Positions 7,236 through 16,702 of a stretch of 64,000 nt of DNA are shown piece after piece. The stretch comes from Rhabdobacter roseus. GTDB taxonomy: Bacteria; Bacteroidota; Bacteroidia; Cytophagales; Spirosomataceae. The DNA lies in the NCBI RefSeq assembly GCF_014202275.1, contig NZ_JACHGF010000003.1, forward strand, positions 682,001 through 746,000, given 5' to 3'. The notes under the pieces are model-generated. The model worked only from the letters and a program-made list of their open reading frames with translations, was not told the DNA's origin and did no database searches. Positions within the stretch are counted from its first letter, which is position 1. Each line of letters opens with the position of its first letter. Made by a program: the position numbers and the translations under genes.

Positions 7236-8258
7236 ATGCAGCAAGCTGATTACATAAAAGAGATTGCCAAGTATGGTCTGGAAAATGACCAGGAGAAGCT
7301 GCTGTTTACCTTAAATGAGCTGATTGAGCATTCTAAACAGTCCCGGAAAGTCAATTTCGCCCTCCAATTGCAATCAATTCTGAAGGATGCCATCCGGCAG
7401 CAGGAGACTAAAGGCATCCTAAGACACGGATCATCAAAGCATTCCATTAGAGAGGAAGATCGCGAGGTAGCTGATTTTATCCTCGAAAAATTGACTTCCG
7501 ACTACCGGCTCAGCCACCTTGTATGTAGTAGTGAAGTACGGGAGAACCTGGACTACTTCGTTCAGGAGCACCGCTCGCTTGATATACTCCAAAAATACGA
7601 ACTGCCCATATCCAATAAGGTACTTTTCTACGGACCCTCCGGATGCGGTAAGACTTTGGCGGCTTACGTGCTCGCGGGCGAACTAGAAAAAATGATGATT
7701 GTTATTAACCTGGGCGCTATTGTTTCTTCCAAACTCGGAGAGACAAGTAAGAACTTGGCAAAGATCTTCCGAAGAGCTGCCACTGAGGACTGCATCATTT
7801 TCATGGATGAGTTCGATACCCTAGGGAAAGTCAGGGACTATAGCCAGGATCATGGCGAAATGAAGCGGGTTGTTAATACGATTTTGCAACTATTCGACTA
7901 CTTGCCCCAAAGTAGTATTGTTATTGCAGCTACCAATCAGCAGGATATGATCGACGATGCTTTACTTCGCCGCTTTGACCTTTCAGTACAGCTAGACTTG
8001 CCAACGGAGGCACAGATTAAGGAGCTCATTGACAAGACACTTAAAGACTCTTCCTTTACCTTCGATAATCCGAATAAAGCCAAAAGGATAATGAAAGACT
8101 CCATTGGCTTGTCCTACTATTCTATTCAAAAGACACTACTAACAGCCATTAAACGTAGTTTATTAGCTCAGAAACCACCTTTTGTCAAAGCACAACAACG
8201 CATTCAAACGGAGATATGGGCCAACCTCATCGCACAGGAACGCCACCATCTGCTGTAA
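7236..8258 (+). CDS. AAA+ family ATPase paired with a subtilisin-like protease
   Basis: This 340-residue protein has an N-terminal helical region (1-120) and one AAA+ module: Walker A GPSGCGKT at 133-140, Walker B IIFMDE at 187-192, sensor-1 Asn in AATN at 231-234, and an arginine-finger-like RRFD at 245-248. It resembles the spastin/FtsH-type AAA proteins found in two-gene modules with S8 peptidases. It likely remodels or presents a substrate to, or gates, the protease. The protease gene is unusually placed tail-to-tail, with a single base between the two stop codons. A conflict or defence role is inference. Confidence 0.85.
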   Translation: MQQADYIKEIAKYGLENDQEKLLFTLNELIEHSKQSRKVNFALQLQSILKDAIRQQETKGILRHGSSKHSIREEDREVADFILEKLTSDYRLSHLVCSSEVRENLDYFVQEHRSLDILQKYELPISNKVLFYGPSGCGKTLAAYVLAGELEKMMIVINLGAIVSSKLGETSKNLAKIFRRAATEDCIIFMDEFDTLGKVRDYSQDHGEMKRVVNTILQLFDYLPQSSIVIAATNQQDMIDDALLRRFDLSVQLDLPTEAQIKELIDKTLKDSSFTFDNPNKAKRIMKDSIGLSYYSIQKTLLTAIKRSLLAQKPPFVKAQQRIQTEIWANLIAQERHHLL

Positions 8259-8259
8259 A

Positions 8260-10722
8260 CTATAATTCGCTTTCAGCCTCTGCCTCCAGATCAGCATCCA
8301 GGGTTGTAAGTACCTGTAGATCATTTTCTACTTTTAACCCATTGTAGAGCGAACCAATATACTGATTTTTATAGGGTCGCTCCTCGATCCGGATCACCAA
8401 TGAAAACTCCACAGTGGTGGCGTACGCTGCTTTCTGAGCTGCTGTTAGTAGCTTGTTCAATTTCGAATTGACGGCCACTTTAAAAGTAAAGTCCTCATTG
8501 AGAATATCTTTCTTCCCTACGACAAAAGAAACCTTTTGCGTGTTGCATAGGAGCTTACCTCTGTAGTAAGGGTCCTGCGACCACGGTTCTCTCAATTTAT
8601 AGCCTTTTTCAATTACCTCTTTGGTCTTTTCATCTCGTATTGGCCCCATGCCCTTCCCATTTATTTCATCTAGCGGTTTATTTTTAAAAATACCGAAAGC
8701 TATATGAACAGGGCAATAGGTACTTTGACGATGCTGAATAGGCCTAAACTTAAAGCATAAGGTAGCGTGAAATGCCAATAATCCCGTTGCACGACCTGAC
8801 TTCTGAAGGTAGCCGGGAAATTTTAAAGTATATGTGCCTATATGTTCCGGTACTATAGAGTCCTCCAAAATAATAGTGACTTGGTGATCAGTCGAGGAAA
8901 GGCATTTCGAAGCATCAGGAGTTCCTTTACCTAATACCCGATTAAGTAAAGATTTAGGGAGAGCAGCGAATGTATTGTCAAGTCGAGGTAGAGAGGCCGA
9001 ATTTATAATTAGAGCCTTTACCGTTTGCATGGATAATTTTGGGTAAGCTGATAGAATACGAGCCGCCAAGTTTGCGACAAAGGGGGTAGCATAGCTTGTC
9101 CCTGTTTCCTTCATCCAGTACTGACCTATTTTAGGGGTAAGTACCGAAATACCTGTCACTTGCTTTTCTCCATTTCTTTCGTGATCTCCACCGTAGTAGA
9201 GTATATCTGGCTTCCCAAATTGTTTATTTCTCTGATTTTGAGTAAGACCCGAAGTATCAAAATCCACATGACATTTTGTAGTAAAAACGGCTGGGAACGA
9301 AACGTCATTGGCAAGGCCAGCAACTTGAAGAGTCGGGTTTAAATTATTTGCTGTCGCCCCCACCGTCAGATTGTTCATGCTTTCTGCTGGAACATGAATA
9401 TTATTATCGGCGTGGATAAAATGATTTGGGTAAGGCAGACAAGTGTTCGTATTCAAGTCTATTATTTCGCGACGCATGTTACCCGATGCAATACAAATCA
9501 AAATATCTAAGTCACATTCACATGCTAATACATCTAGCATGTAGGCCAATGCGGATACTGTCTCATTGTCATTCTTAATTCTTTCTGAAATGGTGAGAGT
9601 AAAAATGCGCACACCTAGTTCGTGATATGCTCTCATGATGGCTTTCCTGATAGCTCTATCAGATACGCGTGAAACACGGTCATCAAGTACTTTGATGGAA
9701 AGCAGCCAAGCATCAGCCTGAATCGCTCCACGCGCGGCTGGATATAACTTTTCACCAAAAGCGGCAATGCCAGCTACTCCCGTTCCATGCCCCCAGGTCT
9801 TGTCCCAGTTGTCAACTCGCGAATTAGTACCCGTGAGGTCATAAGGATCGTTTTCTTGGGAATTGATGATCAAATCAGCTAATGGAGTCTGGTCGCTTAT
9901 TCCGGTATCTATGACACCAATGATAGGTGCATTGTCAGGGGGAAGATTAGCAGTGAAACCAAAGCTACGGGTAGCCGTTCCAAAACGCCCTGGTGAAACA
10001 AGACCCAGTGAATTAGGGTACACAGAATAAAGAATGTCAAAATTATCAGCCAGCTCACGAAGTTGCTCCAGCGCTACGTTCCAAAGCTGTATGGTGTTGT
10101 TTTCGGGTATTGATTCATAATCTATAGACTGGCTGTCAAGGTAAGAGAAAAGGGCACGCTGAATTTCCACAAAAGATGTGTTAATTTCTAGCTGTTTTTC
10201 GACCAGACTTAACAGTACATCGCTTGGCTCATCTATATTAGGTAGTATATCAACCGTGGTCAAAAGCTCAAATTCTTTTATGAAGAGGATATCCCTATCT
10301 GGATTGGATAAATCTCCCCATGGCGAAATGGTATCGACAAACGCTTGCAGCGTATGCAAGAAAGTACGGAACCTACTCTCACTCTGGATTGCAAAAAGAA
10401 CCCGTCGGCCAAAGTGATCTACCTGCACGGCCACTAATCCAAACTTGTCCCGGTAACGTGCTTCAAATCCGGCATTATCAAATACATCAAAAAAAGTGAT
10501 TCGGATGTAATCAAGATGCGCAGGTACCTGGAGCGACCTAGCCTGATGCCGATGCATACGAGCTGCCTGAAAAGCGCTGAGGTACTTTCTAAAGTCATCC
10601 TGCATCGGTCCATAATTAGGCTCTGGCTTATCTTCTGGCTGATTTCCTGGGTTCCGGGCAGGCTGTTTATAGGTTCCCTGAGCTTCTGTCGGTTTGGTGT
10701 AGAGTAGATGTGGTTTTGCCAT
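8260..10722 (-). CDS. S8 (subtilisin-like) serine protease
   Basis: This 820-residue protein lacks a signal peptide, so it acts in the cytoplasm. The catalytic triad is intact: Asp272 in IGVIDTGI, His312 in GHGTGVAGI, Ser543 in GTSYATPF, with the oxyanion Asn415 in ASGN. About 265 residues precede the peptidase domain and about 250 follow it; both flanks are unrecognised and may bind the ATPase partner or act as an inhibitory segment. The gene converges on the AAA+ ATPase gene. Its promoter would lie within or beside the hsdR-like relic upstream. Confidence 0.9.
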   Translation of the reverse strand: MAKPHLLYTKPTEAQGTYKQPARNPGNQPEDKPEPNYGPMQDDFRKYLSAFQAARMHRHQARSLQVPAHLDYIRITFFDVFDNAGFEARYRDKFGLVAVQVDHFGRRVLFAIQSESRFRTFLHTLQAFVDTISPWGDLSNPDRDILFIKEFELLTTVDILPNIDEPSDVLLSLVEKQLEINTSFVEIQRALFSYLDSQSIDYESIPENNTIQLWNVALEQLRELADNFDILYSVYPNSLGLVSPGRFGTATRSFGFTANLPPDNAPIIGVIDTGISDQTPLADLIINSQENDPYDLTGTNSRVDNWDKTWGHGTGVAGIAAFGEKLYPAARGAIQADAWLLSIKVLDDRVSRVSDRAIRKAIMRAYHELGVRIFTLTISERIKNDNETVSALAYMLDVLACECDLDILICIASGNMRREIIDLNTNTCLPYPNHFIHADNNIHVPAESMNNLTVGATANNLNPTLQVAGLANDVSFPAVFTTKCHVDFDTSGLTQNQRNKQFGKPDILYYGGDHERNGEKQVTGISVLTPKIGQYWMKETGTSYATPFVANLAARILSAYPKLSMQTVKALIINSASLPRLDNTFAALPKSLLNRVLGKGTPDASKCLSSTDHQVTIILEDSIVPEHIGTYTLKFPGYLQKSGRATGLLAFHATLCFKFRPIQHRQSTYCPVHIAFGIFKNKPLDEINGKGMGPIRDEKTKEVIEKGYKLREPWSQDPYYRGKLLCNTQKVSFVVGKKDILNEDFTFKVAVNSKLNKLLTAAQKAAYATTVEFSLVIRIEERPYKNQYIGSLYNGLKVENDLQVLTTLDADLEAEAESEL

Positions 10723-10749
10723 AGTGCTTATAGAAGTTAAACAACGTAT

Positions 10750-10854
10750 CTATACTTCTTCCAAAAACATATCCTGCCAGCCCGCCTTTACCAGCACAGA
10801 AGTAATGAACTTGGTACAGATGTCTCGCTCCGAGAGGGTTTTCTTGGTTAGCAT
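10750..10854 (-). pseudogene. Probable relic of a type I restriction enzyme R subunit (hsdR 5' end)
   Basis: A 34-codon minus-strand frame begins MLTKKTLSERDICTKFIT and continues with a KAGW motif and LEEV before a stop. This is the characteristic opening of HsdR/DEAD-box restriction subunits (SE..IC.KFITPAL..AGW...REE), which normally run to about 800-1000 residues. Only the extreme N-terminus survives, directly upstream of the protease gene. I judge by recalled family resemblance; no search was run. Confidence 0.55.
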
Positions 10855-11013
10855 GTGTATTTGTGTGGGATAACGGGTGGGGTCAATTAATACTGCGTAA
10901 AATACTACCCGTTGGCAATTTAATAAAAAGCATCAGTACTCGCACACCGCCATGGCACAAGACCCCCTTGTAGTTAGAAAGTTAGGAAGCTTGCTTACTT
11001 CCTCTATATACAA

Positions 11014-11068
11014 AACGTTGCCGAAATACGTCTCCAGCTCCAAAGCTTCTGACTATTCCGGCAACGTT
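11014..11068. repeat. 10-bp inverted repeat with 35-nt spacer
   Basis: AACGTTGCCG at 11014-11023 is mirrored by CGGCAACGTT at 11059-11068. It lies in the gap between the hsdR-like relic and the SusD gene. It could be a cruciform site or the trace of a lost mobile element. Confidence 0.4.
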
Positions 11069-11111
11069 ATAAGGCAATAAATACCCTAACTTACTTTACA
11101 TACCACTAAAT

Positions 11112-11173
11112 GGGGGAGGCGGCACGCTCCTATCGCTCTATCCTACTACTACGCTGCGTGCCTGCACTCCCCC
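11112..11173 (-). terminator. Long interrupted hairpin downstream of the SusD gene
   Basis: GGGGGAG and GGCACGC on the left pair with GCGTGCC and CTCCCCC on the right around a large loop, only 20 bp beyond the susD stop. It may end the susCD transcript or protect its 3' end; there is no strong T-run. Confidence 0.45.
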
Positions 11174-11193
11174 ACGTTCTCTTTCATTTCTGT

Positions 11194-12558
11194 TTAGTAC
11201 CCCGCGTTTTGGGTCAGGTTGGGGTTAAGGTCGCGCTCGCCCTGGGGAATGGGGAACAGGTAAAAGTTGGCATTAGGTACCTGCATGAGCTCTTCCTGGG
11301 CCAAGCCAGTGCGTACGTAGTCGTACCAGGTTTCGGCCTCAAAGATCATCTCCAGCCGTTTTTCCTGCTGAATGGCCTCCACAAAACGGGCTACCGTAGT
11401 GAAGGTAGCGACCGCCGGAGTAGTGAGCCCCGCGCGGTCGCGGACGGCTTTGTAGGACTGGTAGGCGGCCGTACTCACGCTACCAGCGGCGCGGGCCGTG
11501 GCCTCGGCGTGGATCAGGTACAGCTCCGCCAGCCGGAGCACGGGAACATTCTGCGTGGGCGGGCTCACGTTCCGGTACTTGCCGATGTAAAAAGTCGTGT
11601 CGCCGTTGTCGACCACGGTATTGATGGCAAAGTTGCGGCGTCGGTCCGTCGGTTCAAACAGGCGGTAGGCCAGGTCGCTGGCGTAAAACTGGGTGGCCCC
11701 CACCGGGTTGCTTACGCCCACCAGGGCGTTGGTAGCCTGCTCGTTGAACTGTAGCTCAAAAATGGCCTCGTTGCTGTTCTCATTCACCCAAATAGTGGAG
11801 TAATCACTTTCCAGCGAGAAGCGCCCAGACTCGATGACCTCCTCGGCCAGTTGGGCGGCCTGCGCGTAGTCTTCCTGGTAGAGGTACACCTTGGCCAGCA
11901 GCGCTTTGGCCGCCCAGGAAGTAGCCCGGCCCTTGGATTGCTCAGGGGTACTGTATGCCTCCGGCAGGCTGGTAGCGGCGTCCTGGAGGTCGGCTATGAC
12001 TTGTGCGTACACGTTGGCCGCGGGTTGCCGCGACACCCGTAGCCCCGCCGTTTCCGACGATTGCGTAGGAGTAAGTACCAGCGGTACGTCGCCCCAGCTT
12101 CTGACGAGGTTGAAATACACCAACGCCCGGATAAACTTCGCCTCGCCGATCAGCTGTTGCCGGAGCTCCTCGGTGATGTCGGTTTCAATGCCAGGTACCC
12201 TTTCAATGATATTGTTGGTGGCATTGATGGTGGTGTACGAGGCCGTCCAGATATTCAACGACCAGGGATTGTCTACCCGGATGCGGTTTTCGGTGTACTC
12301 CAGAAATTCGGGAAAGCTGAGGTAGTGCCGGATGTGCCCCGCCGCAAACTCCGGAATGAGGATAAACGCCTGCCCGTAGTAGTACGACGACTCCAGCGTG
12401 CGGTAGGCACCCGTGACCGCACTTTGGGCGTTGACGCCGTTATTAAAAAATTGCTCGGCCCCGATCTGGTCGATGGGTACTTTGTCCAGGTAGTTGTCGC
12501 AGGACGACAGGCTCAGACCGGCCAGCATACAAAACAGGTACTTTATGTTGGTTTTCAT
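11194..12558 (-). CDS. RagB/SusD family nutrient-binding outer-membrane lipoprotein
   Basis: I take the ATG at 12558 as start, giving 454 residues, over a TTG at 12570. The N-terminus is a lipoprotein signal with lipobox LSSC followed by DNYLDKVPIDQIGAEQFF, typical of SusD proteins. The body shows the SusD pattern, including FIRALVYFNLVRSWGDVPLV and a C-terminal RLAELYLIHAEA and YLFPIPQGERDLNP. SusD proteins sit on the cell surface and hand a glycan or other nutrient to the SusC channel. The gene follows susC on the same strand with a gap of under 80 bp. Confidence 0.93.
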   Translation of the reverse strand: MKTNIKYLFCMLAGLSLSSCDNYLDKVPIDQIGAEQFFNNGVNAQSAVTGAYRTLESSYYYGQAFILIPEFAAGHIRHYLSFPEFLEYTENRIRVDNPWSLNIWTASYTTINATNNIIERVPGIETDITEELRQQLIGEAKFIRALVYFNLVRSWGDVPLVLTPTQSSETAGLRVSRQPAANVYAQVIADLQDAATSLPEAYSTPEQSKGRATSWAAKALLAKVYLYQEDYAQAAQLAEEVIESGRFSLESDYSTIWVNENSNEAIFELQFNEQATNALVGVSNPVGATQFYASDLAYRLFEPTDRRRNFAINTVVDNGDTTFYIGKYRNVSPPTQNVPVLRLAELYLIHAEATARAAGSVSTAAYQSYKAVRDRAGLTTPAVATFTTVARFVEAIQQEKRLEMIFEAETWYDYVRTGLAQEELMQVPNANFYLFPIPQGERDLNPNLTQNAGY

Positions 12559-12636
12559 CGGATGTCTCAATTATTTTTATGGAATGGGTCCCTTTCTACT
12601 CCGGGGATTTTTATAGCAACTTCAGGTACTTCTAGG

Positions 12637-15600
12637 TTAAAACGAAAGGTTGATCCCGCCCGTAAAAATCCGGGGCTGGGGGTAGCTTCCGTAGTCGAAT
12701 CCATACACCAGGCCCAGGTTTGAACCCGCCTGCGTAGCCACTTCCGGGTCGTAGCCTCGGTACTTGGTGAAGAGCAGCGCGTTCTGGATGGTACCGTAGA
12801 TGCGTAGGTTTTTCACCCCAATTTTTTCCATCATGCTTTGGGGAAACGTATAACCCAGCGTTACGTTCCGGAACCGGAAGAAGGAACCGTCCTGCACCCA
12901 GCGGGTAGAGATGGCGGCGTTGTCGAACGAGCCCGGCGTGGGGCGCGGCATATCGGTAATGTCGCCGGGGTTGCGCCAACGGCGGGTCCAGTCGCTCAGG
13001 CCGTTGCTGCTGGCGTTGAAGCCGTCGGAGATTTCGGCCAGCTGGTAGTTGAATACGTCGTTGCCGTACACAAACTGCCCCATGATGCTGAGATCGAATC
13101 CTTTGTAGTTGAAATTATTGGTAATTCCCCCAAAGAAAAGCGGGTTCGGATCGCCAATGATCTTGCGGTCGAGCGGGTCGGTGGGGGCACCTACGGTACC
13201 ATCCCTTTTTGCGAAGTCGATCATGCCCGTTTCCGGATTCACTCCTACCATTTCCCAGCCGTAAAAAATCCCCAGTGGCTGCCCTTCACGGGCCAGGCTA
13301 ACGTTGCCGGTACCGCCGAATAGGTCGCCTTCGGGCAAGGAAAGTACCTTGTTGCGATTAAAGGTCATGTTCAGCGAGGTAGTCCACCGGAAGGCCCCAA
13401 CGAGGTTGTTGGTAGTCAGTTCAAATTCAAAACCCTGGTTCTGGATTTCCCCGATGTTTTTGAAGGCCGTCTGGAAACCGGAAGTCCGCGGAATCTGTAC
13501 GTTGATGAGCAGGTCGGAGGTATTTTTAATGTAGTAGTCGGCCAGGATGGTAATGCGATCGTTGAAAAGCCCCAGGTCCAGCCCGATGTCCGTTTGGCGG
13601 GTTGTTTCCCAACCCAGGTTCGAATCGCCGAGATTTCCGGGCACAAAGCCCGGATTATTAATGTAATTGGCACCACCACCGTACACCGAGCGGGCTACGT
13701 AGTTGGGAATGGACTGGTTTCCGGTGATCCCCCAGCTGGCCCGTAGTTTGAGGTTGCTGATGAGGTTACTCTGCATCAGGAATTCTTCCTGCGAAATCCG
13801 CCAGGCGGCCGCAAACGACGGGAAATTTCCGTACCGCCGGTTGCTACCAAAGCGAGAGGAGCCGTCGATCCGGTAGTTGGCCGTAAAGAGGTACTTGTCC
13901 TTGAAACTATAGTTCAACCGACCGAAGTAGGAAGCAATGGCCCATTCCTCGATTCCCGCGCTGGCGGCGGCAATGGTACCTCCTGCCGAGATGACCGGGA
14001 TGTCATTAGAAGAAAAATTATTACGACGGGCTTCGGTAAAGGTAAATTTGGATTCCTGGAAAGAAAACCCACCCAGCACGTTAAAATGGTGGGATTCTAG
14101 CTGCTTGTCGAAGGTGAGCATGTTTTCGTTGATCCAAAGCTGATCGCGCGACACCCGGCTGGACCCCAGCCCACCCGTTGCGGCAAAGTTTCGGATGAAG
14201 CGGGGCGGCATGAAAAAGTCCTCATTGATATAGCTCATGTCGGCGCCCCAGTTGCTCCGGAAGCTCAGGCTCGGCGTGAAGAAGTACTCGGCCGATACAT
14301 TACCAAGTATCCGGAACGTTTCAGCGTCGTTTTTAGCCAGCGTCAGAAAGGCCACCGGATTTTCGCGCCGGGTATTGATGGGGTCAAAAGCCCAGGAGCC
14401 GTCGGGGTTGCGCACCGGAATATTGGGCGGGGAGCTGATTCCGTTCTTGGTCGCTCCCTGGTTGGAGTTTTCTTCCTGAATCCGGTTGTTGATGGCCCGC
14501 GTTAGGTTTACGTTGGCGGTCAGTTTCAGCTTGTCGCTGTGCTGGTGGTCGAGGTTGATGCGGGAGCTAATCCGGCTGAAACCCGAGTTCAGGATGGTAC
14601 CCTGCTGGTTGTAGTACCCTACCGAGGCAAAGTACTGGGTTTTGTCAGAGCCGCCCCGGGCCGAGAGCTCGTAGTTCTGGATGGGCGCGGTCCGGAAAAT
14701 CTGGTCCTGCCAGTTGACGTCGGCGGCCGTGCTGGTTACGCTGGCGGGGATGGGCGTTCCGGCGTAGCGGTAGTAATCCTGCATGTAGGAAATGTACTCC
14801 TGCGTGTTCATCATGTCATACCGGCGGTTACGGGGTACTTCCGATACTCCGGCGTAGGCGTTCACACTAATGGTACTGTTGTTGGCATCGCCGCGACGCG
14901 TCGTAATCAGCACCACCCCATTGGCCGCCCGCGACCCGTAGATGGCCGTAGCGGCAGCGTCTTTGAGTATTTCTACCGACTCGATGTCAGATGGGTTGAT
15001 GGACGCCAGGATGTTGATCCCCTGGGTACCTCCGCCCAGGTTGTAGTCGCTGCCGCCCACGAAGTTGGTGGTACTGTTGACGGGGATTCCGTCTACCACG
15101 TACAAAGGCTCGGAGCTGGCGTTGATGGAGGTAGTACCCCGCACCCGAATGCTTACCCCCCCGCCGGGGCTCCCGCCCCGCTGCGTCACCTGCACGCCTC
15201 CCGCCTTACCCTGGATGGCCTGGGTAATGCTGGGCATGGGTTCATTTTCAATCTCTCTTTTACCAATAGAAGAGACGGAACTAGTGAGGGTTTTACGGTC
15301 CATGGTACCGTACCCGATCACCACCACTTCTTTCAGTACCTGTCCGGCATTTTCTTCCCACACCAGGTTGATCTGGGTCTGGTTAGCAAGGGGTACTTCC
15401 CGGGTCGGGTACCCAATTAGGGAGAAAACCAGCGTGTCGGTCGGGCTAAGCGGTACCAGGGCGTAGTTCCCCTGAGCGTCGGTATTGGTACCCCGGGTCG
15501 AGCCTTTGATCACCACGTTCACGCCGGGTAGCGGCCCTTCTTGTTTGGCGCTTACGTTACCTCGTATTTCTCCCCGGGCACCCGTGCCGGTTACTGCTGC

Positions 15601-16071
15601 TTGCGCAGAGTCACCTTGTACCACGGCTCCCTGGCTCGTAGCGGCGGTATCCTGGCCCAGAGCAGTAAGGCTGTCGGTAGCAGCAGCCTGCGGCACGGGT
15701 GGTCCGCCCGTCAAAAAGGTCGTTATCATGAGTCGTCCGAGCACAGCCACTTTGCGCGCGTTGTAGCCCGGTTTTGAAAGGCGTAGCGTATCGATTTCTG
15801 CTTCGTAGGGTAGCTGGAATTCACCCAGGCTGTCGGTGCGGGTCGTGATGGTACTGTCGTTAGAAGAAACGAATACCCCGGGCAGGGGTCGGTTGGCAGC
15901 GTCGATAATCCGGCCTTGTATGGTTTTGGCGGAATCGCTGCTCGTAGTGCTTAGAGTATCCTGACTACCGGAGGTAGTGTTTCCAGGCAACACCTGGGCT
16001 TGGCCGTTCAGAAAAGTCAGTAAGGCCAACCCACCTGCATACAACAGATGCTTCATAAAAAGGTGCTTCAT
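12637..16071 (-). CDS. SusC/RagA family TonB-linked outer-membrane channel
   Basis: This 1144-residue protein begins with a signal peptide ending near AQVLPGNT. Two tandem carboxypeptidase-regulatory-like domains follow, at about residues 50-120 and 165-235, then the SusC signature EVVVIGYGTMDRKTLTSSVS, the plug domain with PLYVVDGIP, and a beta-barrel ending in the C-terminal LSF. It imports large substrates with energy from TonB. A second possible start lies five codons downstream at 16056. The substrate is not evident because no glycosidase is adjacent; the divergent neighbour is a RiPP locus. Confidence 0.95.
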   Translation of the reverse strand: MKHLFMKHLLYAGGLALLTFLNGQAQVLPGNTTSGSQDTLSTTSSDSAKTIQGRIIDAANRPLPGVFVSSNDSTITTRTDSLGEFQLPYEAEIDTLRLSKPGYNARKVAVLGRLMITTFLTGGPPVPQAAATDSLTALGQDTAATSQGAVVQGDSAQAAVTGTGARGEIRGNVSAKQEGPLPGVNVVIKGSTRGTNTDAQGNYALVPLSPTDTLVFSLIGYPTREVPLANQTQINLVWEENAGQVLKEVVVIGYGTMDRKTLTSSVSSIGKREIENEPMPSITQAIQGKAGGVQVTQRGGSPGGGVSIRVRGTTSINASSEPLYVVDGIPVNSTTNFVGGSDYNLGGGTQGINILASINPSDIESVEILKDAAATAIYGSRAANGVVLITTRRGDANNSTISVNAYAGVSEVPRNRRYDMMNTQEYISYMQDYYRYAGTPIPASVTSTAADVNWQDQIFRTAPIQNYELSARGGSDKTQYFASVGYYNQQGTILNSGFSRISSRINLDHQHSDKLKLTANVNLTRAINNRIQEENSNQGATKNGISSPPNIPVRNPDGSWAFDPINTRRENPVAFLTLAKNDAETFRILGNVSAEYFFTPSLSFRSNWGADMSYINEDFFMPPRFIRNFAATGGLGSSRVSRDQLWINENMLTFDKQLESHHFNVLGGFSFQESKFTFTEARRNNFSSNDIPVISAGGTIAAASAGIEEWAIASYFGRLNYSFKDKYLFTANYRIDGSSRFGSNRRYGNFPSFAAAWRISQEEFLMQSNLISNLKLRASWGITGNQSIPNYVARSVYGGGANYINNPGFVPGNLGDSNLGWETTRQTDIGLDLGLFNDRITILADYYIKNTSDLLINVQIPRTSGFQTAFKNIGEIQNQGFEFELTTNNLVGAFRWTTSLNMTFNRNKVLSLPEGDLFGGTGNVSLAREGQPLGIFYGWEMVGVNPETGMIDFAKRDGTVGAPTDPLDRKIIGDPNPLFFGGITNNFNYKGFDLSIMGQFVYGNDVFNYQLAEISDGFNASSNGLSDWTRRWRNPGDITDMPRPTPGSFDNAAISTRWVQDGSFFRFRNVTLGYTFPQSMMEKIGVKNLRIYGTIQNALLFTKYRGYDPEVATQAGSNLGLVYGFDYGSYPQPRIFTGGINLSF

Positions 16072-16533
16072 AGTTAGTAGGTTTTTTTCTACACTTTGCC
16101 CATAAAGAAAAGTGCCTAAAACCGGAAGTTCCAGTACATTGGGGAGCCTTTAAGCACGCCTTTGTAACCTATAGCAACTGTAAAGCACATCGCCATAATT
16201 AATAAACCGCTAATTATCAATAATTTACACAATTGAACTTTATCTAATACGCTACTTTGACGTATAGAGACGCGCGGGTTGAGGTACCTATAGGCGAAAA
16301 AAGCACTCAAAGCGGGATACCGGGTGTTACTGGGGAACACTTTGTTGAGAAATTACCCGCTTTATTCACATTTTACTGGTAGGCAGGTACTTTTCCGATG
16401 GCTAAAAGCAGGATACACGCCTCAAAAAATGTTACCGTTCCAACCATCTCGCTCCAAAAGGACTCTTCTGTTCAGGCGGGCGCGCTCCGGCCTACACTTA
16501 GCTGTAATCATAAAATAACTAACCTCGTATTGT
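16072..16533. other. Divergent intergenic region between susC and the MNIO peptide gene
   Basis: This 460-bp A+T-rich stretch must hold the promoters for both the susCD transcript and the precursor-peptide operon. I find no clean TAnnTTTG element and no convincing gene; a 74-codon minus-strand frame at 16116-16340 is not protein-like. Confidence 0.5.
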
Positions 16534-16686
16534 ATGAAAGTACCTGCTTCCGTCCTGAAAGCCATGGCGGCCGCCGTCATTGTGGCATCAGTCACTGCCT
16601 GCACGGGTGAGGACATTGGCCCGAAAAACGGGAAGAAAAAAGAAGAAAAAACCTTAGCTTCCTGCCCGGCCTGCGGCATGGGGTAA
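16534..16686 (+). CDS. MNIO-class RiPP precursor peptide (chryseobasin-related type)
   Basis: A 50-codon gene starts MKVPASVLKAMAAAV, continues with a hydrophobic segment and a lipobox-like VTAC at Cys23, then a lysine/glutamate-rich linker, and ends exactly with CPACGMG (Cys44, Cys47). A secretion-type leader plus a short Cys-rich C-terminal core, with the DUF692/MNIO gene starting 16 bp after its stop, is the layout of precursor peptides modified by multinuclear non-haem iron oxidases. The CPACGMG tail is, as I recall, shared with Bacteroidota chryseobasin-related peptides. Modification of the two cysteines and a copper-binding or export role are inferences. The peptide would be carried to the inner or outer membrane by its lipoprotein signal. 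Confidence 0.8.
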   Translation: MKVPASVLKAMAAAVIVASVTACTGEDIGPKNGKKKEEKTLASCPACGMG

Positions 16687-16702
16687 TTGATTTCCACTGG
16701 AC

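Noticed and set aside
11014..11068. The 10-bp inverted repeat as an insertion-sequence end pair
   Set aside because: There is no transposase or target duplication; kept only as a repeat.
16116..16340. A 74-codon minus-strand frame upstream of susC
   Set aside because: It has no recognisable features and lies in A+T-rich promoter DNA.
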